From: Ensifer adhaerens
Lineage (GTDB): Bacteria; Pseudomonadota; Alphaproteobacteria; Rhizobiales; Rhizobiaceae
Length of the DNA: 64,000 nucleotides
Reading direction: 5' to 3'
NCBI RefSeq assembly: GCF_020035535.1
Contig: NZ_CP083350.1
Span: 1,746,501-1,810,500 of the forward strand
Below are positions 46,824-56,545 of this stretch, one piece after another. The position numbers were made by a program, and so were the translations under genes. Numbering within the stretch: the first letter of the stretch is position 1; the number at the start of each line of letters is the position of its first letter. The notes beneath the pieces are model-generated. The model saw only the letters and a program-made list of their open reading frames with translations, had not been told where the DNA came from and searched no databases.

Positions 46824-47225
46824 ATCACGATCGAAAAAAAACGAGACGAACCGGGCAGGTTGGGCGCTCGACTGCCGTTTCGTTGGCCATGGCGAGAAAC
46901 CGGAAAAACCGCCATGTTCGCCATCCCTGCCGCGTCCGGTTGACGCGGTTCGCACTCAGATGGGTAATGGTGTTTCCGGGGAAAAGTTCCGCTGCAGTAA
47001 CGGGGTAGGGTGCCTGACCGAGGACAATCGCGCTCGACGGCAATGCGCTGCCGTCACTGCCTCGAAAAATAACATGACTATTACAGACAAGTTTATTTCT
47101 GCGTGCTAAGAGACTTCGCGTTCGCTGGGTCAGCCTGTCCATCGATCGCCTCGCGGCAGGCAGTGCGAACGACGCTGGACGCCACATCAAAGTTGTTTTG
47201 TTCGGATCAGACGCCCTTGGTCGAC
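46824..47225. other. 402-bp intergenic region before the sigma factor gene
   Basis: No gene is supported. The frame continuous with the sigma factor reaches 47103, but those residues look unlike sigma region 2. The A/T-rich stretch around 47060-47100 is a likely site for the iron-responsive promoter of the sigma gene; I cannot name a Fur or RirA box with confidence. Confidence 0.5.
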
Positions 47226-47729
47226 ATGGAAACGCGCCATCAGGTCTATTTCGCCAATCGGACCGCTTTGGTCGCCTATGCCACCCGCATCGTCGGATCG
47301 CGCGAAACTGCCGAAGACATCGTGCAGGAGGCGTTCATCCGCTTCGCGCCGGCCAACGCCGACAACGGTTCCCAGGGGCGCTCGCCTGCCTATCTCTACA
47401 GGATCGTTCGCAACCTCTGCCTGGATCTTCTCAAGCGCCGGAAGATCGAGGCACGGGAGGAACAGGGCGAACCGCCTTTCTGGTCGATGCCGATCGACAT
47501 GCCGACGCCTGAAGATATCGTGATGGTGAGCGACGAGATCAGGCGCATTTCCGGCGTCCTCGACGATCTTCCCGTGGAGGTTCGGGTGGCCCTTGAGATG
47601 CACCGCTTCGGTGGGTACACCCTGGAAGAAATCGCTGCCCACCTGAACATCTCCATAGCGACCGCCCATCGCCACGTGCGCACCGCCATGATGCGGGTGG
47701 CCGCAACTCTGGCAGGCGACGCCTCCTAG
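47226..47729 (+). CDS. FecI-like ECF sigma factor
   Basis: The 167-aa sigma factor has region 2 (ETAEDIVQEAFIRFAPA and YLYRIVRNLCLDLLKRRK) and region 4 (LEEIAAHLNISIATAHRHVRTAM), with the spacing of iron-starvation FecI proteins. The start at 47226 is taken because the fold begins there. The next genes are an anti-sigma FecR and a TonB receptor, so it forms a surface-signalling system in which receptor occupancy releases sigma to transcribe the receptor gene. Confidence 0.92.
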   Translation: METRHQVYFANRTALVAYATRIVGSRETAEDIVQEAFIRFAPANADNGSQGRSPAYLYRIVRNLCLDLLKRRKIEAREEQGEPPFWSMPIDMPTPEDIVMVSDEIRRISGVLDDLPVEVRVALEMHRFGGYTLEEIAAHLNISIATAHRHVRTAMMRVAATLAGDAS

Positions 47730-47742
47730 AATTTTGGGCCGG

Positions 47743-47774
47743 GGTGAAAAAAAATCCGAAACAATTCGTCTTTG
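47743..47774 (+). promoter_or_regulatory. ECF sigma promoter upstream of fecR
   Basis: GGTGAAAAAAAATCCG at 47743-47758 and CGTCTTTG at 47767-47774 are separated by 8 nt. The same two blocks with the same spacing occur at 48870-48901. This is a -35/-10 pair of the kind used by FecI-type sigma factors, 58 bp before the anti-sigma gene. Confidence 0.78.
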
Positions 47775-47832
47775 TGTCAGACCGGATCATTCCGCTAGTG
47801 TCTCGTCGAACACGTAACCAGCAGGCAGAGCT

Positions 47833-48834
47833 TTGACCAAGGACAAGCACATACCGGAGGCGTTGCTGGAAGAGGCCATGGACTGGTTCCTCGAGCTGAA
47901 GGCACGCCCGAACTGTCGGGAGACCGAAGTTGCGTTCCGGGCCTGGTTGGGTCGGTCGGAATTGCATCTCCGATCCTGGGAGACGGCATTGAAAACCTGG
48001 CAGTTGCTGGGAGAAGTGCCGCCGGTTCATGAGCATCTCTGGCGCGGCGCTAAGCCGTCGGGTTCGTCGGTCGTCCCGGTCCGCCCGCCGAACCGCCGGG
48101 TGGTGCGAACCCTAGGTGTCGGCGCCGCGGCCATGGCGCTTGCCGCCTGCCTGGTGCTTTTCGTCTCGCTGCCGTCGCTGCTGGTGTGGTGGCAGGCCGA
48201 TCACGTGACCGAGACCGCCGAGAGCAGGACGATCACACTGCAGGACGGCACGACGATCCAAATGAGCGGCGGCAGCGCGATTGCCACCGAGATTACAGCC
48301 ACGGCCCGGCACGTTCGGCTTCTCAGGGGCGAGGCCTATTTCGATGTTGCACGCGACCCGTCTCGTCCCTTCGTCGTCGACGCCGGCGGCGTGGAGGTTT
48401 CGGTTCTCGGCACCTCTTTCGACGTGCAGCTCGCGAGTACGGAGACCACGGTCGAGCTAGCTCATGGCACCGTCGCCGTTTCGTACAACGGGGAAAGCCA
48501 CAGGCAGAACTTCGAGCTCGCGCCGGGAGAAACGGCGACGGTGACTCATGCGACGGGCGCGGTTACCCGAGGCGCGATCGCGTCCGAAGAGATCGGCGCC
48601 TGGCGCAGCGGCAAGATGTTCGTCAACAACGTCACCGTTGCCGCTGCCGCCGAGCGGCTGCAACGCTACCATTCCGCCTGGATCTCCGTCCCGCAATCCG
48701 AACTCGCGGGACGAAGGGTTACAGGCGTCTATGACCTTACCGACCCGGACCACGCTCTTCAGGCATTGGTTCAGCCCTTCGGCGGCAAGGTGCGCGAGGT
48801 GACACCCTATGGCCGCGTTCTGACGCAATTTTAA
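47833..48834 (+). CDS. FecR-like anti-sigma regulator
   Basis: The 333-aa protein has a cytoplasmic N-terminal sigma-binding domain (EALLEEAMDWFLELKA and FRAWLGRSELHLRSWE), one membrane helix at about residues 96-122, and a periplasmic FecR domain (GTTIQMSGGSAIATEI, VLGTSFDVQ, LAPGETATVT). The start is TTG at 47833 with AGAG just upstream; no better ATG exists in the proper region. It relays receptor signals to the adjacent sigma factor. Confidence 0.9.
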   Translation: MTKDKHIPEALLEEAMDWFLELKARPNCRETEVAFRAWLGRSELHLRSWETALKTWQLLGEVPPVHEHLWRGAKPSGSSVVPVRPPNRRVVRTLGVGAAAMALAACLVLFVSLPSLLVWWQADHVTETAESRTITLQDGTTIQMSGGSAIATEITATARHVRLLRGEAYFDVARDPSRPFVVDAGGVEVSVLGTSFDVQLASTETTVELAHGTVAVSYNGESHRQNFELAPGETATVTHATGAVTRGAIASEEIGAWRSGKMFVNNVTVAAAAERLQRYHSAWISVPQSELAGRRVTGVYDLTDPDHALQALVQPFGGKVREVTPYGRVLTQF

Positions 48835-48869
48835 TTTGGACTCAAAAATTCAAGAAAAAATCGCGGGCC

Positions 48870-48901
48870 GGTGAAAAAAAATCCGGAGCCCGTCGTCTTT
48901 G
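48870..48901 (+). promoter_or_regulatory. ECF sigma promoter upstream of the TonB receptor
   Basis: GGTGAAAAAAAATCCG at 48870-48885, 8 nt, then CGTCTTTG at 48894-48901. Both blocks are identical to the promoter before fecR. It lies 54 bp before the receptor start codon. Confidence 0.8.
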
Positions 48902-48954
48902 GTCCGAAGCGCCTGCCCGAGAGGCACCGCGCGGATCATCGAGACGGGGGTAAA

Positions 48955-51264
48955 ATGAGTTCGCCGAAATGCCGCAAGGGACATCTTTCTTTCAATGCAG
49001 GATATAGCCAGGCGGGCCCGCGCCTGTTGACAACGACCGCAATCGTCGGGCTTTCCTCCCTTGCCTTCACACCCCTTTCCATCGCCTCCGCGCAGCAGAC
49101 GACATCGCGCGTCAGCACGGCCCGCACGTTCAATATTCCGTCGCAACCGCTTGCTAGCGCCTTGAATGCCTTTGGCCGGCAATCTGGCCTGCAGGTGACC
49201 TTGGCCGCGGCGACGTCGCAGGGCCTTCGCTCGCCTGCCGTCAATGGTACGCTGGAGCCGCAGCAGGCCCTTGCGCGGTTGCTGTCGGGCACCGGCATCT
49301 CCTACAGGGTATCGGGCGGAACGGCGCTGATCGGTTCGCCGACGGCGGCCGGCGGAAGCGGGGGCGTGGATGCCTCCGGCGCGACGGTCCTTGATCCGAT
49401 TTCCGCCTTTGGCAGCGGACCGCTCGGCGCCGGCGAGATCGAGATTTCGTCGGAAGACCTGAAGCAGAAGAACCCTGCCAACATTGCCGACGTCTTTTCG
49501 GGTGAGCCCGGCATTTCAGTCGGCAGCTCGTTGCCGATGTCGCAGAAGGTCTATGTCCACGGGATCGAGGAGACCAGCCTTGCCGTGACGATGGACGGCG
49601 GCCGCCAGAACAACAAGGTCTTCCACCACAACGGTACGAACCTTATCGACCCCGGTCTCCTGAAGGCAGTGAGCGTTGATGCCGGCGTCGCGCCGGCCGA
49701 TGCAGGTCCGGGGGCGCTCGCCGGCGCGATCGCCTACGAGACCATCGATCCGCGCGATCTGCTGGACGCAGACGGTTTCGGCGGCTTCGTCACGTTGAGC
49801 TACAATTTCAACAGCGACACGGTGACGACGGGCCTCTCCGCCTATGGCATGCATGAAGGGCTTGAGTTCCTCGGTTACTTCAACTTCGGCAAGGGCAACG
49901 ATTTTACCGCCGGTAACGGCAAAGTGGTCGAAGGTACGAGCACCAACCTGCTCAGCGGCCTTGGAAAGCTGGCCTATGAGTTCGAAAGCGGCGACCGTTT
50001 CGAGATCAGCCACGACCGGATCAACGACGATGCGCCCCGGCCGTTCCGCGCCAATGTGGGTTCGATTTCGAACCCCAAGCCATGGGAGCCACGCATCCGT
50101 GATTATACGCTCGACCGGCAGAACACCGTCTTCACCTACACCGACAGCACGCCGGAGGGCTGGTGGGACCCGAAGCTCCTGCTTGCCTACAGCAAGACAG
50201 AGGTCGATCTGCCGATCTTCCCGAAGCCGGGAGCAGGCGTTCCCAGCACCTACGACGCCATCGGCACGTCGGATAGTTTCAACGGCAAGTTCGAGAACAA
50301 ATTCTCCTTCGATATCGGCAACGTGATCGCCGGTATCGATTTCTATAGCGACAAGGCCGAGCTCGAGGATCTCTACGATCCAGGGGCGGAGAAGGCGCGA
50401 AATGTCGGCATTTACGCACAGGCAAGGCTGGAGCCCTGGGAGAGGACGCGCCTGTCCTTCGGCGCCCGAGGCGACAACCAGCACTTCACCGGAACGACGG
50501 GCCAGGAGTGGACCAACTCCGGCTTCAGCGGCAACGTCTCGGGCGAATATGACCTGATCGAGGATCTTCTGACCGCCAAGGCAGGCTACTCGCATGTCTG
50601 GGCCGGCATTCCGCTCGCCGAGAACTTCATCATCAATCCCAACTGGGACTACGGCCAAGGCCCGAAACCGGTGACTGCCGACAATTACATCCTGGGATTG
50701 GAGGCCAATTACAACGGCTTCACCGTAGAGGGTAGCGTCTTCCAGACCGATCTCGATGATGCGCGCGCGCCACGCTTCCGGGCGGACCTCGGTATTGCCG
50801 CCCATGACGTTCGCTCGCGCGGTTTCGAGATCGGCGGCGGCTACAACTGGGGCGACGGCTACTTCAAGGTGAAATACGCCAACATCGATGTCGAAATCGA
50901 CGGCAAGCCGGCCGACTCCGACGTCGGCACCTATCTTGCAGCACCCGCCGGCCAGATCATCACCCTTCAGGCGATCCACACGCTGACCGATTGGGGTATC
51001 ACCTTCGGTGCCGATGCCGAGATTGCGCTCGACTACGACGACGTCGCTCCCGGCAGCAAGCCTCTCAAGGGCTACGAGGTCTTCAACGCCTTTGTCGAAT
51101 ATGTGCCGCCGGAACGCTCGAACCTGACGCTGCGCGCCGAGCTCAAGAACATCTTCGACGAAACCTATTCGGACCGGGCGACCTACGGCCAGGAATTCGG
51201 GAACGTAACGCCGCTCTACGAGCCCGGCCGTTCCTTCATCCTGACCGCCAGAGCGACCTTCTAG
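48955..51264 (+). CDS. TonB-dependent transducer receptor with STN domain, FecA-like
   Basis: The 769-aa protein has a signal peptide (to about residue 47), an STN signalling domain (about 57-128, FNIPSQPLASALNAFGRQSGLQV) that contacts FecR, a plug domain (about 150-270) and a barrel ending in Phe. The plug segment MDGGRQNNKVFHHNGT is His-containing, so haem or another iron source is as possible as a siderophore. GGGGG lies 5 nt upstream of the chosen start. Its position just before the petrobactin-like operon makes ferric petrobactin a candidate ligand. Confidence 0.88.
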   Translation: MSSPKCRKGHLSFNAGYSQAGPRLLTTTAIVGLSSLAFTPLSIASAQQTTSRVSTARTFNIPSQPLASALNAFGRQSGLQVTLAAATSQGLRSPAVNGTLEPQQALARLLSGTGISYRVSGGTALIGSPTAAGGSGGVDASGATVLDPISAFGSGPLGAGEIEISSEDLKQKNPANIADVFSGEPGISVGSSLPMSQKVYVHGIEETSLAVTMDGGRQNNKVFHHNGTNLIDPGLLKAVSVDAGVAPADAGPGALAGAIAYETIDPRDLLDADGFGGFVTLSYNFNSDTVTTGLSAYGMHEGLEFLGYFNFGKGNDFTAGNGKVVEGTSTNLLSGLGKLAYEFESGDRFEISHDRINDDAPRPFRANVGSISNPKPWEPRIRDYTLDRQNTVFTYTDSTPEGWWDPKLLLAYSKTEVDLPIFPKPGAGVPSTYDAIGTSDSFNGKFENKFSFDIGNVIAGIDFYSDKAELEDLYDPGAEKARNVGIYAQARLEPWERTRLSFGARGDNQHFTGTTGQEWTNSGFSGNVSGEYDLIEDLLTAKAGYSHVWAGIPLAENFIINPNWDYGQGPKPVTADNYILGLEANYNGFTVEGSVFQTDLDDARAPRFRADLGIAAHDVRSRGFEIGGGYNWGDGYFKVKYANIDVEIDGKPADSDVGTYLAAPAGQIITLQAIHTLTDWGITFGADAEIALDYDDVAPGSKPLKGYEVFNAFVEYVPPERSNLTLRAELKNIFDETYSDRATYGQEFGNVTPLYEPGRSFILTARATF

Positions 51265-51376
51265 GCCGACGGCCTGCAATTGTGGCTGCCGTGTCCTCCC
51301 CGCGGCGGCCGCCCAAGACGCTCAGGCGGTCACCCCGGCCGCCCGAGCCGCGAAAGCCGAAAGACAGGAGTTCCAG

Positions 51377-51667
51377 ATGCAAGAAGCGACCACCCATTTT
51401 GCGACGGAAGATGGCCAGAAATACCTGACGCAGCTCTGCAAGCATTTCGCCCACAAGATCGACGTCGAACAGGCGGGCGACCACGCCGAGCTCCGGTTTT
51501 CCTGCGGGACCGGCTATCTCCAGGCAACAGTGGATGGTCTGAGCATTCGCGCCCGCTCGTCCGACGATGACAATCTCGCCGATACGAAATCAGTCATTGA
51601 AAGCCATCTTCTGCGCTTCGCCTTCCGCGAAGAGCCCGGGCCGCTCCACTGGCAAGCTACCGGCTGA
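51377..51667 (+). CDS. DUF2218-family protein
   Basis: The 96-aa protein matches the DUF2218 pattern: THFATEDGQKYLTQLCKHFAHKI followed by a FSCGTGYLQA strand, and SVIESHLLRFAFREE at the C-terminus. Members are often encoded beside siderophore uptake or synthesis genes. GGAG lies upstream of the start. It falls between the receptor gene and asbA and may belong to the siderophore operon. Its function is unknown. Confidence 0.82.
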   Translation: MQEATTHFATEDGQKYLTQLCKHFAHKIDVEQAGDHAELRFSCGTGYLQATVDGLSIRARSSDDDNLADTKSVIESHLLRFAFREEPGPLHWQATG

Positions 51668-51772
51668 ACGCAGCGGGCCAAGAGCACTTTCAATAAGAAA
51701 ATTCAATGTGTTGGTCGAAAACGGCCAACGCCATTGCGCGGCTATGCGCGTCGCGTGCCGAGGATCGACAGG

Positions 51773-53548
51773 ATGCAATCGTCTAGGCAGATCGCTGAAA
51801 TCGCCACCTTTCAAAGTTTCGCAAACTGCTACCTGCGCGAAGTGAACCCGGGCATTCGGGTCATTCATCGAGCCGGCGGCGGCGCCTTCGACTGTGTCGA
51901 GTGGTCGCTGCCGCGGCAGCACATGATCCTGCGCGCCGAGGTGACGTCGCCGTCGCTCTGCGGTCCGCATCACTTCGGCAGGGTCTGGGGCAGGGGCATT
52001 TCCGATGCCACCTGGCGCCAGATCGAGCGGATATCGGCGCTGCACATTCTCATCCACGAATGCTACTGCCAGGTCGATGACGCGCACGCCGATGCCCTGC
52101 GTGGCTTCGAGCTCGAGCTTCTGATGCGGGTGCTTGAAAGCTATCAGCAGACGGCACTCTACATCGACAAGGCGCAGCCAGAGTCGGAAGTCGGCGGCCA
52201 TTTCATCGAGGCGGAGCAATCCCTCGTCTTCGGCCACTGGCAGCATCCGACGCCGAAAAGCCGGCAGGGCATGACTTACTGGCAGCAGGAGTCTTATGCG
52301 CCGGAACTGCGAGGCCAGTTCAAGCTGCACTATTTTGCCGCCAAGACGGATTGCGTGCGACACGCCTCCGCCCGCTCGACAGCGGCTCCTGAGATTGTCC
52401 GTTCGCTAATCCCAGAGGCGACCGCGCTCGGGACCGATGAGCATCTTCTGCCGATGCACCCGCTGCAGTCGGAAGCGCTGTTGCTCGATCCCGATATTCA
52501 GGCACTGATCGGGGAGGGGAGGCTGCGCCACCTAGGCCCTGCCGGACCGACCTTCACCGCTACCTCCTCGGTGCGCACGGTCTACGGCGTCGATGCCGAT
52601 TGGATGCTTAAATTCTCGCTCCCTGTCCGCATTACCAACTCCGTGCGGCTGAACCGGCGTCAGGAGCTTGAGGCGGGAGTGGCCATGGCGAAGCTGATCG
52701 ATCGCATCGGTTTTGCCGAGCGTTCCCGCAATTTCCGCATCATCCAGGACCCGGCCTATATCACCCTCGACCTGCCCGACCGCAGCGAAAGCGGTTTCGA
52801 AGTCATCCTGCGGGAGAACCCTTTTGCCGGTGGGAAGGGCAGGGGCATCGTGACCGTTGCTGCCTTGACGGCCGATCCGCTTCCGGGCCGGGCTTCCCGG
52901 CTCGAATGGCTGGTTCGGACGCTCGCCGCACGCATCGGCGAAACGCTGGCGGATGCCGCACTTCTTTGGTTCCGCCACTATCTCGACTGCGCCGTCGAGC
53001 CGCTGGTCCGCCTCTATGACGATTATGGCATCGCGCTCGAGGCGCATCAGCAGAACAGTCTGCTGGACGTCGGCAACGGCTACCCCTTAGCCAGCTACTA
53101 TCGCGACAATCAGGGCTTCTACCTCTCGGAGCGCTATCGCAGTCTGATCGTCAGCCACGTTCCCGAGACGCAAACGATCGCGTCGCTCTATTTTGCCGAC
53201 AGCGAGATCCGTGATCGCTTCGCCTACTACCTGATCGTCAACCAGGCCTTTTCGGTCGTCAGCCGCATGGGCCATGACGGGCTCTGCGACGAGGGTCTGT
53301 TGCTGCGCGAACTGCGCCTGCACCTGGAGCGCTATGCCGCCCGGATGACCGGTGCCGGTCGGGATTTCGCGCGCCATGTGCTCGACCTGCCGACGATCGC
53401 CTCCAAGGCCAACCTGACGACCCGCCTCTACGACGTGGACGAGCTGCAATCCAATAACGCGCCGACGCTCTACCGCCCCGTGCCCAACCCGCTGCGGCTG
53501 CCGGCCGTCCTGACGCTGCCGAGGATCGATCATGCCATTGCCTCTTGA
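51773..53548 (+). CDS. asbA: NIS siderophore synthetase, AsbA-like
   Basis: The 591-aa IucA/IucC-family enzyme begins SSRQIAEIATFQSFANCYLRE and contains IEAEQSLVFGHWQHPTPKSRQG, LPMHPLQSE and EAHQQNSLL, following B. anthracis AsbA as I recall it. AsbA joins spermidine to citrate as the first step of petrobactin assembly, using ATP. The start at 51773 has GAGGA 8 nt upstream; a longer frame to 51734 is unlikely. It overlaps asbB by 17 bp. Confidence 0.88.
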   Translation: MQSSRQIAEIATFQSFANCYLREVNPGIRVIHRAGGGAFDCVEWSLPRQHMILRAEVTSPSLCGPHHFGRVWGRGISDATWRQIERISALHILIHECYCQVDDAHADALRGFELELLMRVLESYQQTALYIDKAQPESEVGGHFIEAEQSLVFGHWQHPTPKSRQGMTYWQQESYAPELRGQFKLHYFAAKTDCVRHASARSTAAPEIVRSLIPEATALGTDEHLLPMHPLQSEALLLDPDIQALIGEGRLRHLGPAGPTFTATSSVRTVYGVDADWMLKFSLPVRITNSVRLNRRQELEAGVAMAKLIDRIGFAERSRNFRIIQDPAYITLDLPDRSESGFEVILRENPFAGGKGRGIVTVAALTADPLPGRASRLEWLVRTLAARIGETLADAALLWFRHYLDCAVEPLVRLYDDYGIALEAHQQNSLLDVGNGYPLASYYRDNQGFYLSERYRSLIVSHVPETQTIASLYFADSEIRDRFAYYLIVNQAFSVVSRMGHDGLCDEGLLLRELRLHLERYAARMTGAGRDFARHVLDLPTIASKANLTTRLYDVDELQSNNAPTLYRPVPNPLRLPAVLTLPRIDHAIAS

Positions 53549-55268
53549 TCTCCCGGGACGATCGGACGAGCGGGTGCTTCGCCAACTCGTCGCCGCGCTG
53601 CTGTTCGAAGGCATCGTCGACGCCGGCAAGCACGTCCGGGACGACATGGTTGAGTTTCAGTGGTCGCTCGGTGGTCGCGACTATCGCTGCCGCGGCGCCA
53701 TCGGCCCCTTCGCGCGGCTTCGCTTGGTACCGAATTCGGTAGAGATGCGTGAAGGCGCGGACAGCTGGGTTGCACCACCGCTGGCGCAGCTGATCTCGGC
53801 CCTGCCGGGTAGCGGCCCCACGCGCGGCAAACTGCTTAACGAGCTCTTGCAGACCATCGCCTTCTGCCGGTGGAACGAGCGCCATCTCGCCGGGCGGCCC
53901 CGACGCATGATGACCTTCGCGGAACTCGAGGGCGCGCTGGATGAGGGGCACCCGTACCACCCCTGTTTCAAGGCGCGCAGCGGCTTTACCTTTACCGATC
54001 ATGCTGCCTACGGTCCGGAAGCGGGCGACAGCTTCCAGCTCGTCTGGTTGCTGGTGGCGCGCAAGCATCTGCGGCAGGCCCTGCCCAGCGACGAGGATGC
54101 CTTCTGGCAGGCCGAACTCGGAGCGGAAACATGGGCGCATCTCTGCGCGTCGCGAGAACGGCTTGATGTTTCGCCAGGTGATTTCGGCCTCGTTCCCCTG
54201 CATCCCTGGCAATGGCGCGAACTTGGCGAGACATTGCGACCTGGCTGGATTGCTGCCGGCGAGGCCCACTATCTCGGCACAGTAGGCGACCGCTACACGG
54301 CAACCCAGTCGGTGCGCTCTCTCCTCAACCAGAACCGTCCGCATGCCGCCAGCCTCAAGCTGCCGCTCAACATCGTCAACACCTCGTCGCGGCGAACGCT
54401 GGAGCCGCATTCGGTCTGCACCGCGCCGGTGATTTCGCGCTGGATCGCCGGGATCGTGGCCGGCGATCCGGCCTTTTCCGCGCACTATCCCCTGACCATC
54501 CTGCAGGAATATGCCGGCATCATTGCAGACGGTGACGGCCCCCTGGCGGGGCAGGTGGCGGCGATCTGGCGCGAGAGTGCCGAAGCCAAGCTTGCGGCCG
54601 GCGAAGCGGTGATCCCGTTCAATGCGCTGATGATGGTGGAGGCGGACGGGCGGCCCTTCGCCGACGATTGGATCAGGCGTTTCGGCCTCATGCCCTGGCT
54701 CAACCGGCTCATCGAAGTCGCAGTCCTGCCCGTCTGGCACCTGCTCGTCCATCATGGTCTCGCGGTCGAGGCGCACGGGCAGAACATGCTGCTCGTCCAT
54801 CGTGATGGCTGGCCGGTCAGGCTCATCCTGCGCGATTTCCACGAGAGCATCGAGTTCTCACCGGGCTTCCTGCGCGAGCCGGACAAGGCGCCGGATTTCC
54901 TGTCGCTGCACCCCGTCTACAGGGACGCCGAATCCGACCAGTTCTACTGGACGGACAATCTGGCTTCGCTGCGCGAATTGGCGATGGACACGCTGTTCGT
55001 CTACAATCTCAGCGAAATCTCCCATCTTTTCGACCACTGCTACGACCTGCCGGAACCACTATTCTGGCAGCGGGTCCAAAGCGTGCTTGCCGCCTATGAG
55101 AGCGAGCACGGGGCGAGCGACCGACTGGCCGCGCTCGGCTGCGATCACTCCCGCATTCTCACCGAATCCCTGATGACGAGGAAGCTCCTCGCGACCAAGC
55201 CCGAGTACCACCACACGGTGCCGAACACCTTGGCTGCGAAAACGCTTCAACGAAGGAGAAAGTCATGA
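53532..55268 (+). CDS. asbB: NIS siderophore synthetase, AsbB-like
   Basis: The 578-aa IucA/IucC-family enzyme has LRQLVAALLFEGIVDAGKHV, GHPYHPCFKAR, FGLVPLHPWQWRE and VEAHGQNMLLVH, the order seen in AsbB. In petrobactin synthesis AsbB adds the second spermidine or dihydroxybenzoyl-spermidine arm to citrate. It overlaps asbC by 4 bp (ATGA). Confidence 0.88.
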   Translation: MPLPLDLPGRSDERVLRQLVAALLFEGIVDAGKHVRDDMVEFQWSLGGRDYRCRGAIGPFARLRLVPNSVEMREGADSWVAPPLAQLISALPGSGPTRGKLLNELLQTIAFCRWNERHLAGRPRRMMTFAELEGALDEGHPYHPCFKARSGFTFTDHAAYGPEAGDSFQLVWLLVARKHLRQALPSDEDAFWQAELGAETWAHLCASRERLDVSPGDFGLVPLHPWQWRELGETLRPGWIAAGEAHYLGTVGDRYTATQSVRSLLNQNRPHAASLKLPLNIVNTSSRRTLEPHSVCTAPVISRWIAGIVAGDPAFSAHYPLTILQEYAGIIADGDGPLAGQVAAIWRESAEAKLAAGEAVIPFNALMMVEADGRPFADDWIRRFGLMPWLNRLIEVAVLPVWHLLVHHGLAVEAHGQNMLLVHRDGWPVRLILRDFHESIEFSPGFLREPDKAPDFLSLHPVYRDAESDQFYWTDNLASLRELAMDTLFVYNLSEISHLFDHCYDLPEPLFWQRVQSVLAAYESEHGASDRLAALGCDHSRILTESLMTRKLLATKPEYHHTVPNTLAAKTLQRRRKS

Positions 55269-56545
55269 TCCGCATCGATGACAGGCTCTACGACGAGAGC
55301 TATTTCAGCGAAACATCGGCACGGCTGGCCACGGAGATCGGCCTTACGCAGCGCGACATCGGCCGCTATGCCGTCTGCTTCTCGGAAACCGTCGATTGGC
55401 TGTCTCTGTTTTTCGCGATCCGCAAGGCAGGCGCGAGCGTTTTGCCGATTCATCCGGGCACGCCCTATCCGGCTGCCCGCAAGCTTGCGATCGGTGCCGG
55501 CTGTGATCGGTTCTTCTACAACAGCCTGACCGCCGAAGTTCTCGATGGGCCCGCCGCGGAGCCGGAGCCGGGAACGCTGCTGCAGATGAGCTCGGGGACA
55601 ACCGGTGCGCCGAAATGCGTCGCACGCAGCTGGGCGGAGATCGACGTCGAAATCGCAAGCTACGTCCGCACCTTCCGCGAACCGGAGGACATGACGCCGG
55701 TCATCGCCTGCCCGACCACGCATTCCTATGGCCTGATCTGCGGCATTCTGGTGGCGCTGAAGCGCGGCCAGACGCCGGTCATCGTAGACACCGCGAACCC
55801 GAAGTATCTCTTGAAGGTGCTGCGCGATACAGAGCGGCCGCTGCTCTATTCATCGCCGGCGATCCTGCACACGCTGGCGCGGCTGCTGCCCGCGGGCGAG
55901 CGCATCCATGCGACGATGACTTCGGGCACGTTGCTTCCCGATCCGTGGTTTGCCGATATCCGCGCGAAAAGCCGGTTCATGTTCCAGCAATATGGCTGCT
56001 CGGAATCCGGCTGCATCGCCATCAACCCGGATGTCGCCGCCGCGGGCGACATGGGCTTCGTTCTGCCGCACCATTCCGCCGAAACTGGCAGCAGCGCAGA
56101 GGGTGCCGCCGAGATCATCGTCCGCAACGGCGACGGCATCGCAATTCATACCCGAGACCTCGGTTACCGCCGCACCGACGGCATGCTGGTCTTCGTCTCG
56201 CGCATGGACGACATGATCAATGTCTCCGGTCTCAATGTCTATCCGAAGGATGTTGAGGACGCCGCCATGGCGATGCCTGCGATCACCGATGCCGTTGCCT
56301 TCCGCAAGAGTGACCGCTTCGCCGGTGAGCGCGTCGCGCTGCTCTTCAGCGCCGACCAGGCGATCGAGCCGCAGGCGGTGCGGGAATGGTGCAGCCGCCA
56401 TCTCGCCGGCCACCAGCTGCCGATGGAGATTCTGCAGGTCGATGCAGTTCCCCGTCAGGCGAACGGCAAGATCAGCCGCCGCGACGTTGCGGCGCGGCAC
56501 ATGGCCGGTGAATTCAACAGGTCTATGGCAGGTGCTGCATCATGA
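55265..56545 (+). CDS. asbC: Aryl-acid AMP ligase, AsbC-like
   Basis: The 426-aa adenylation enzyme has the P-loop-like SSGTTGAPK at residues 109-117, QYGCSESG, and the C-terminal RQANGKISRR with the catalytic Lys. It is shorter than most acyl-CoA ligases, as AsbC is. AsbC activates 3,4-dihydroxybenzoate and loads it onto the AsbD carrier domain. It overlaps the next gene by 4 bp. Confidence 0.87.
   Translation: MIRIDDRLYDESYFSETSARLATEIGLTQRDIGRYAVCFSETVDWLSLFFAIRKAGASVLPIHPGTPYPAARKLAIGAGCDRFFYNSLTAEVLDGPAAEPEPGTLLQMSSGTTGAPKCVARSWAEIDVEIASYVRTFREPEDMTPVIACPTTHSYGLICGILVALKRGQTPVIVDTANPKYLLKVLRDTERPLLYSSPAILHTLARLLPAGERIHATMTSGTLLPDPWFADIRAKSRFMFQQYGCSESGCIAINPDVAAAGDMGFVLPHHSAETGSSAEGAAEIIVRNGDGIAIHTRDLGYRRTDGMLVFVSRMDDMINVSGLNVYPKDVEDAAMAMPAITDAVAFRKSDRFAGERVALLFSADQAIEPQAVREWCSRHLAGHQLPMEILQVDAVPRQANGKISRRDVAARHMAGEFNRSMAGAAS

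Noticed and set aside
46795..47109. Short open frames in the gap before the sigma factor
   Set aside because: No ribosome sites, odd composition and no similarity to known families; treated as intergenic.
49516..51279. Minus-strand frame of about 590 codons opposite the TonB receptor
   Set aside because: Antisense to a clear outer membrane receptor with no recognisable domain of its own.
53259..54842. Minus-strand frame of about 530 codons opposite asbA and asbB
   Set aside because: It spans two recognised synthetase genes and shows no family motif.
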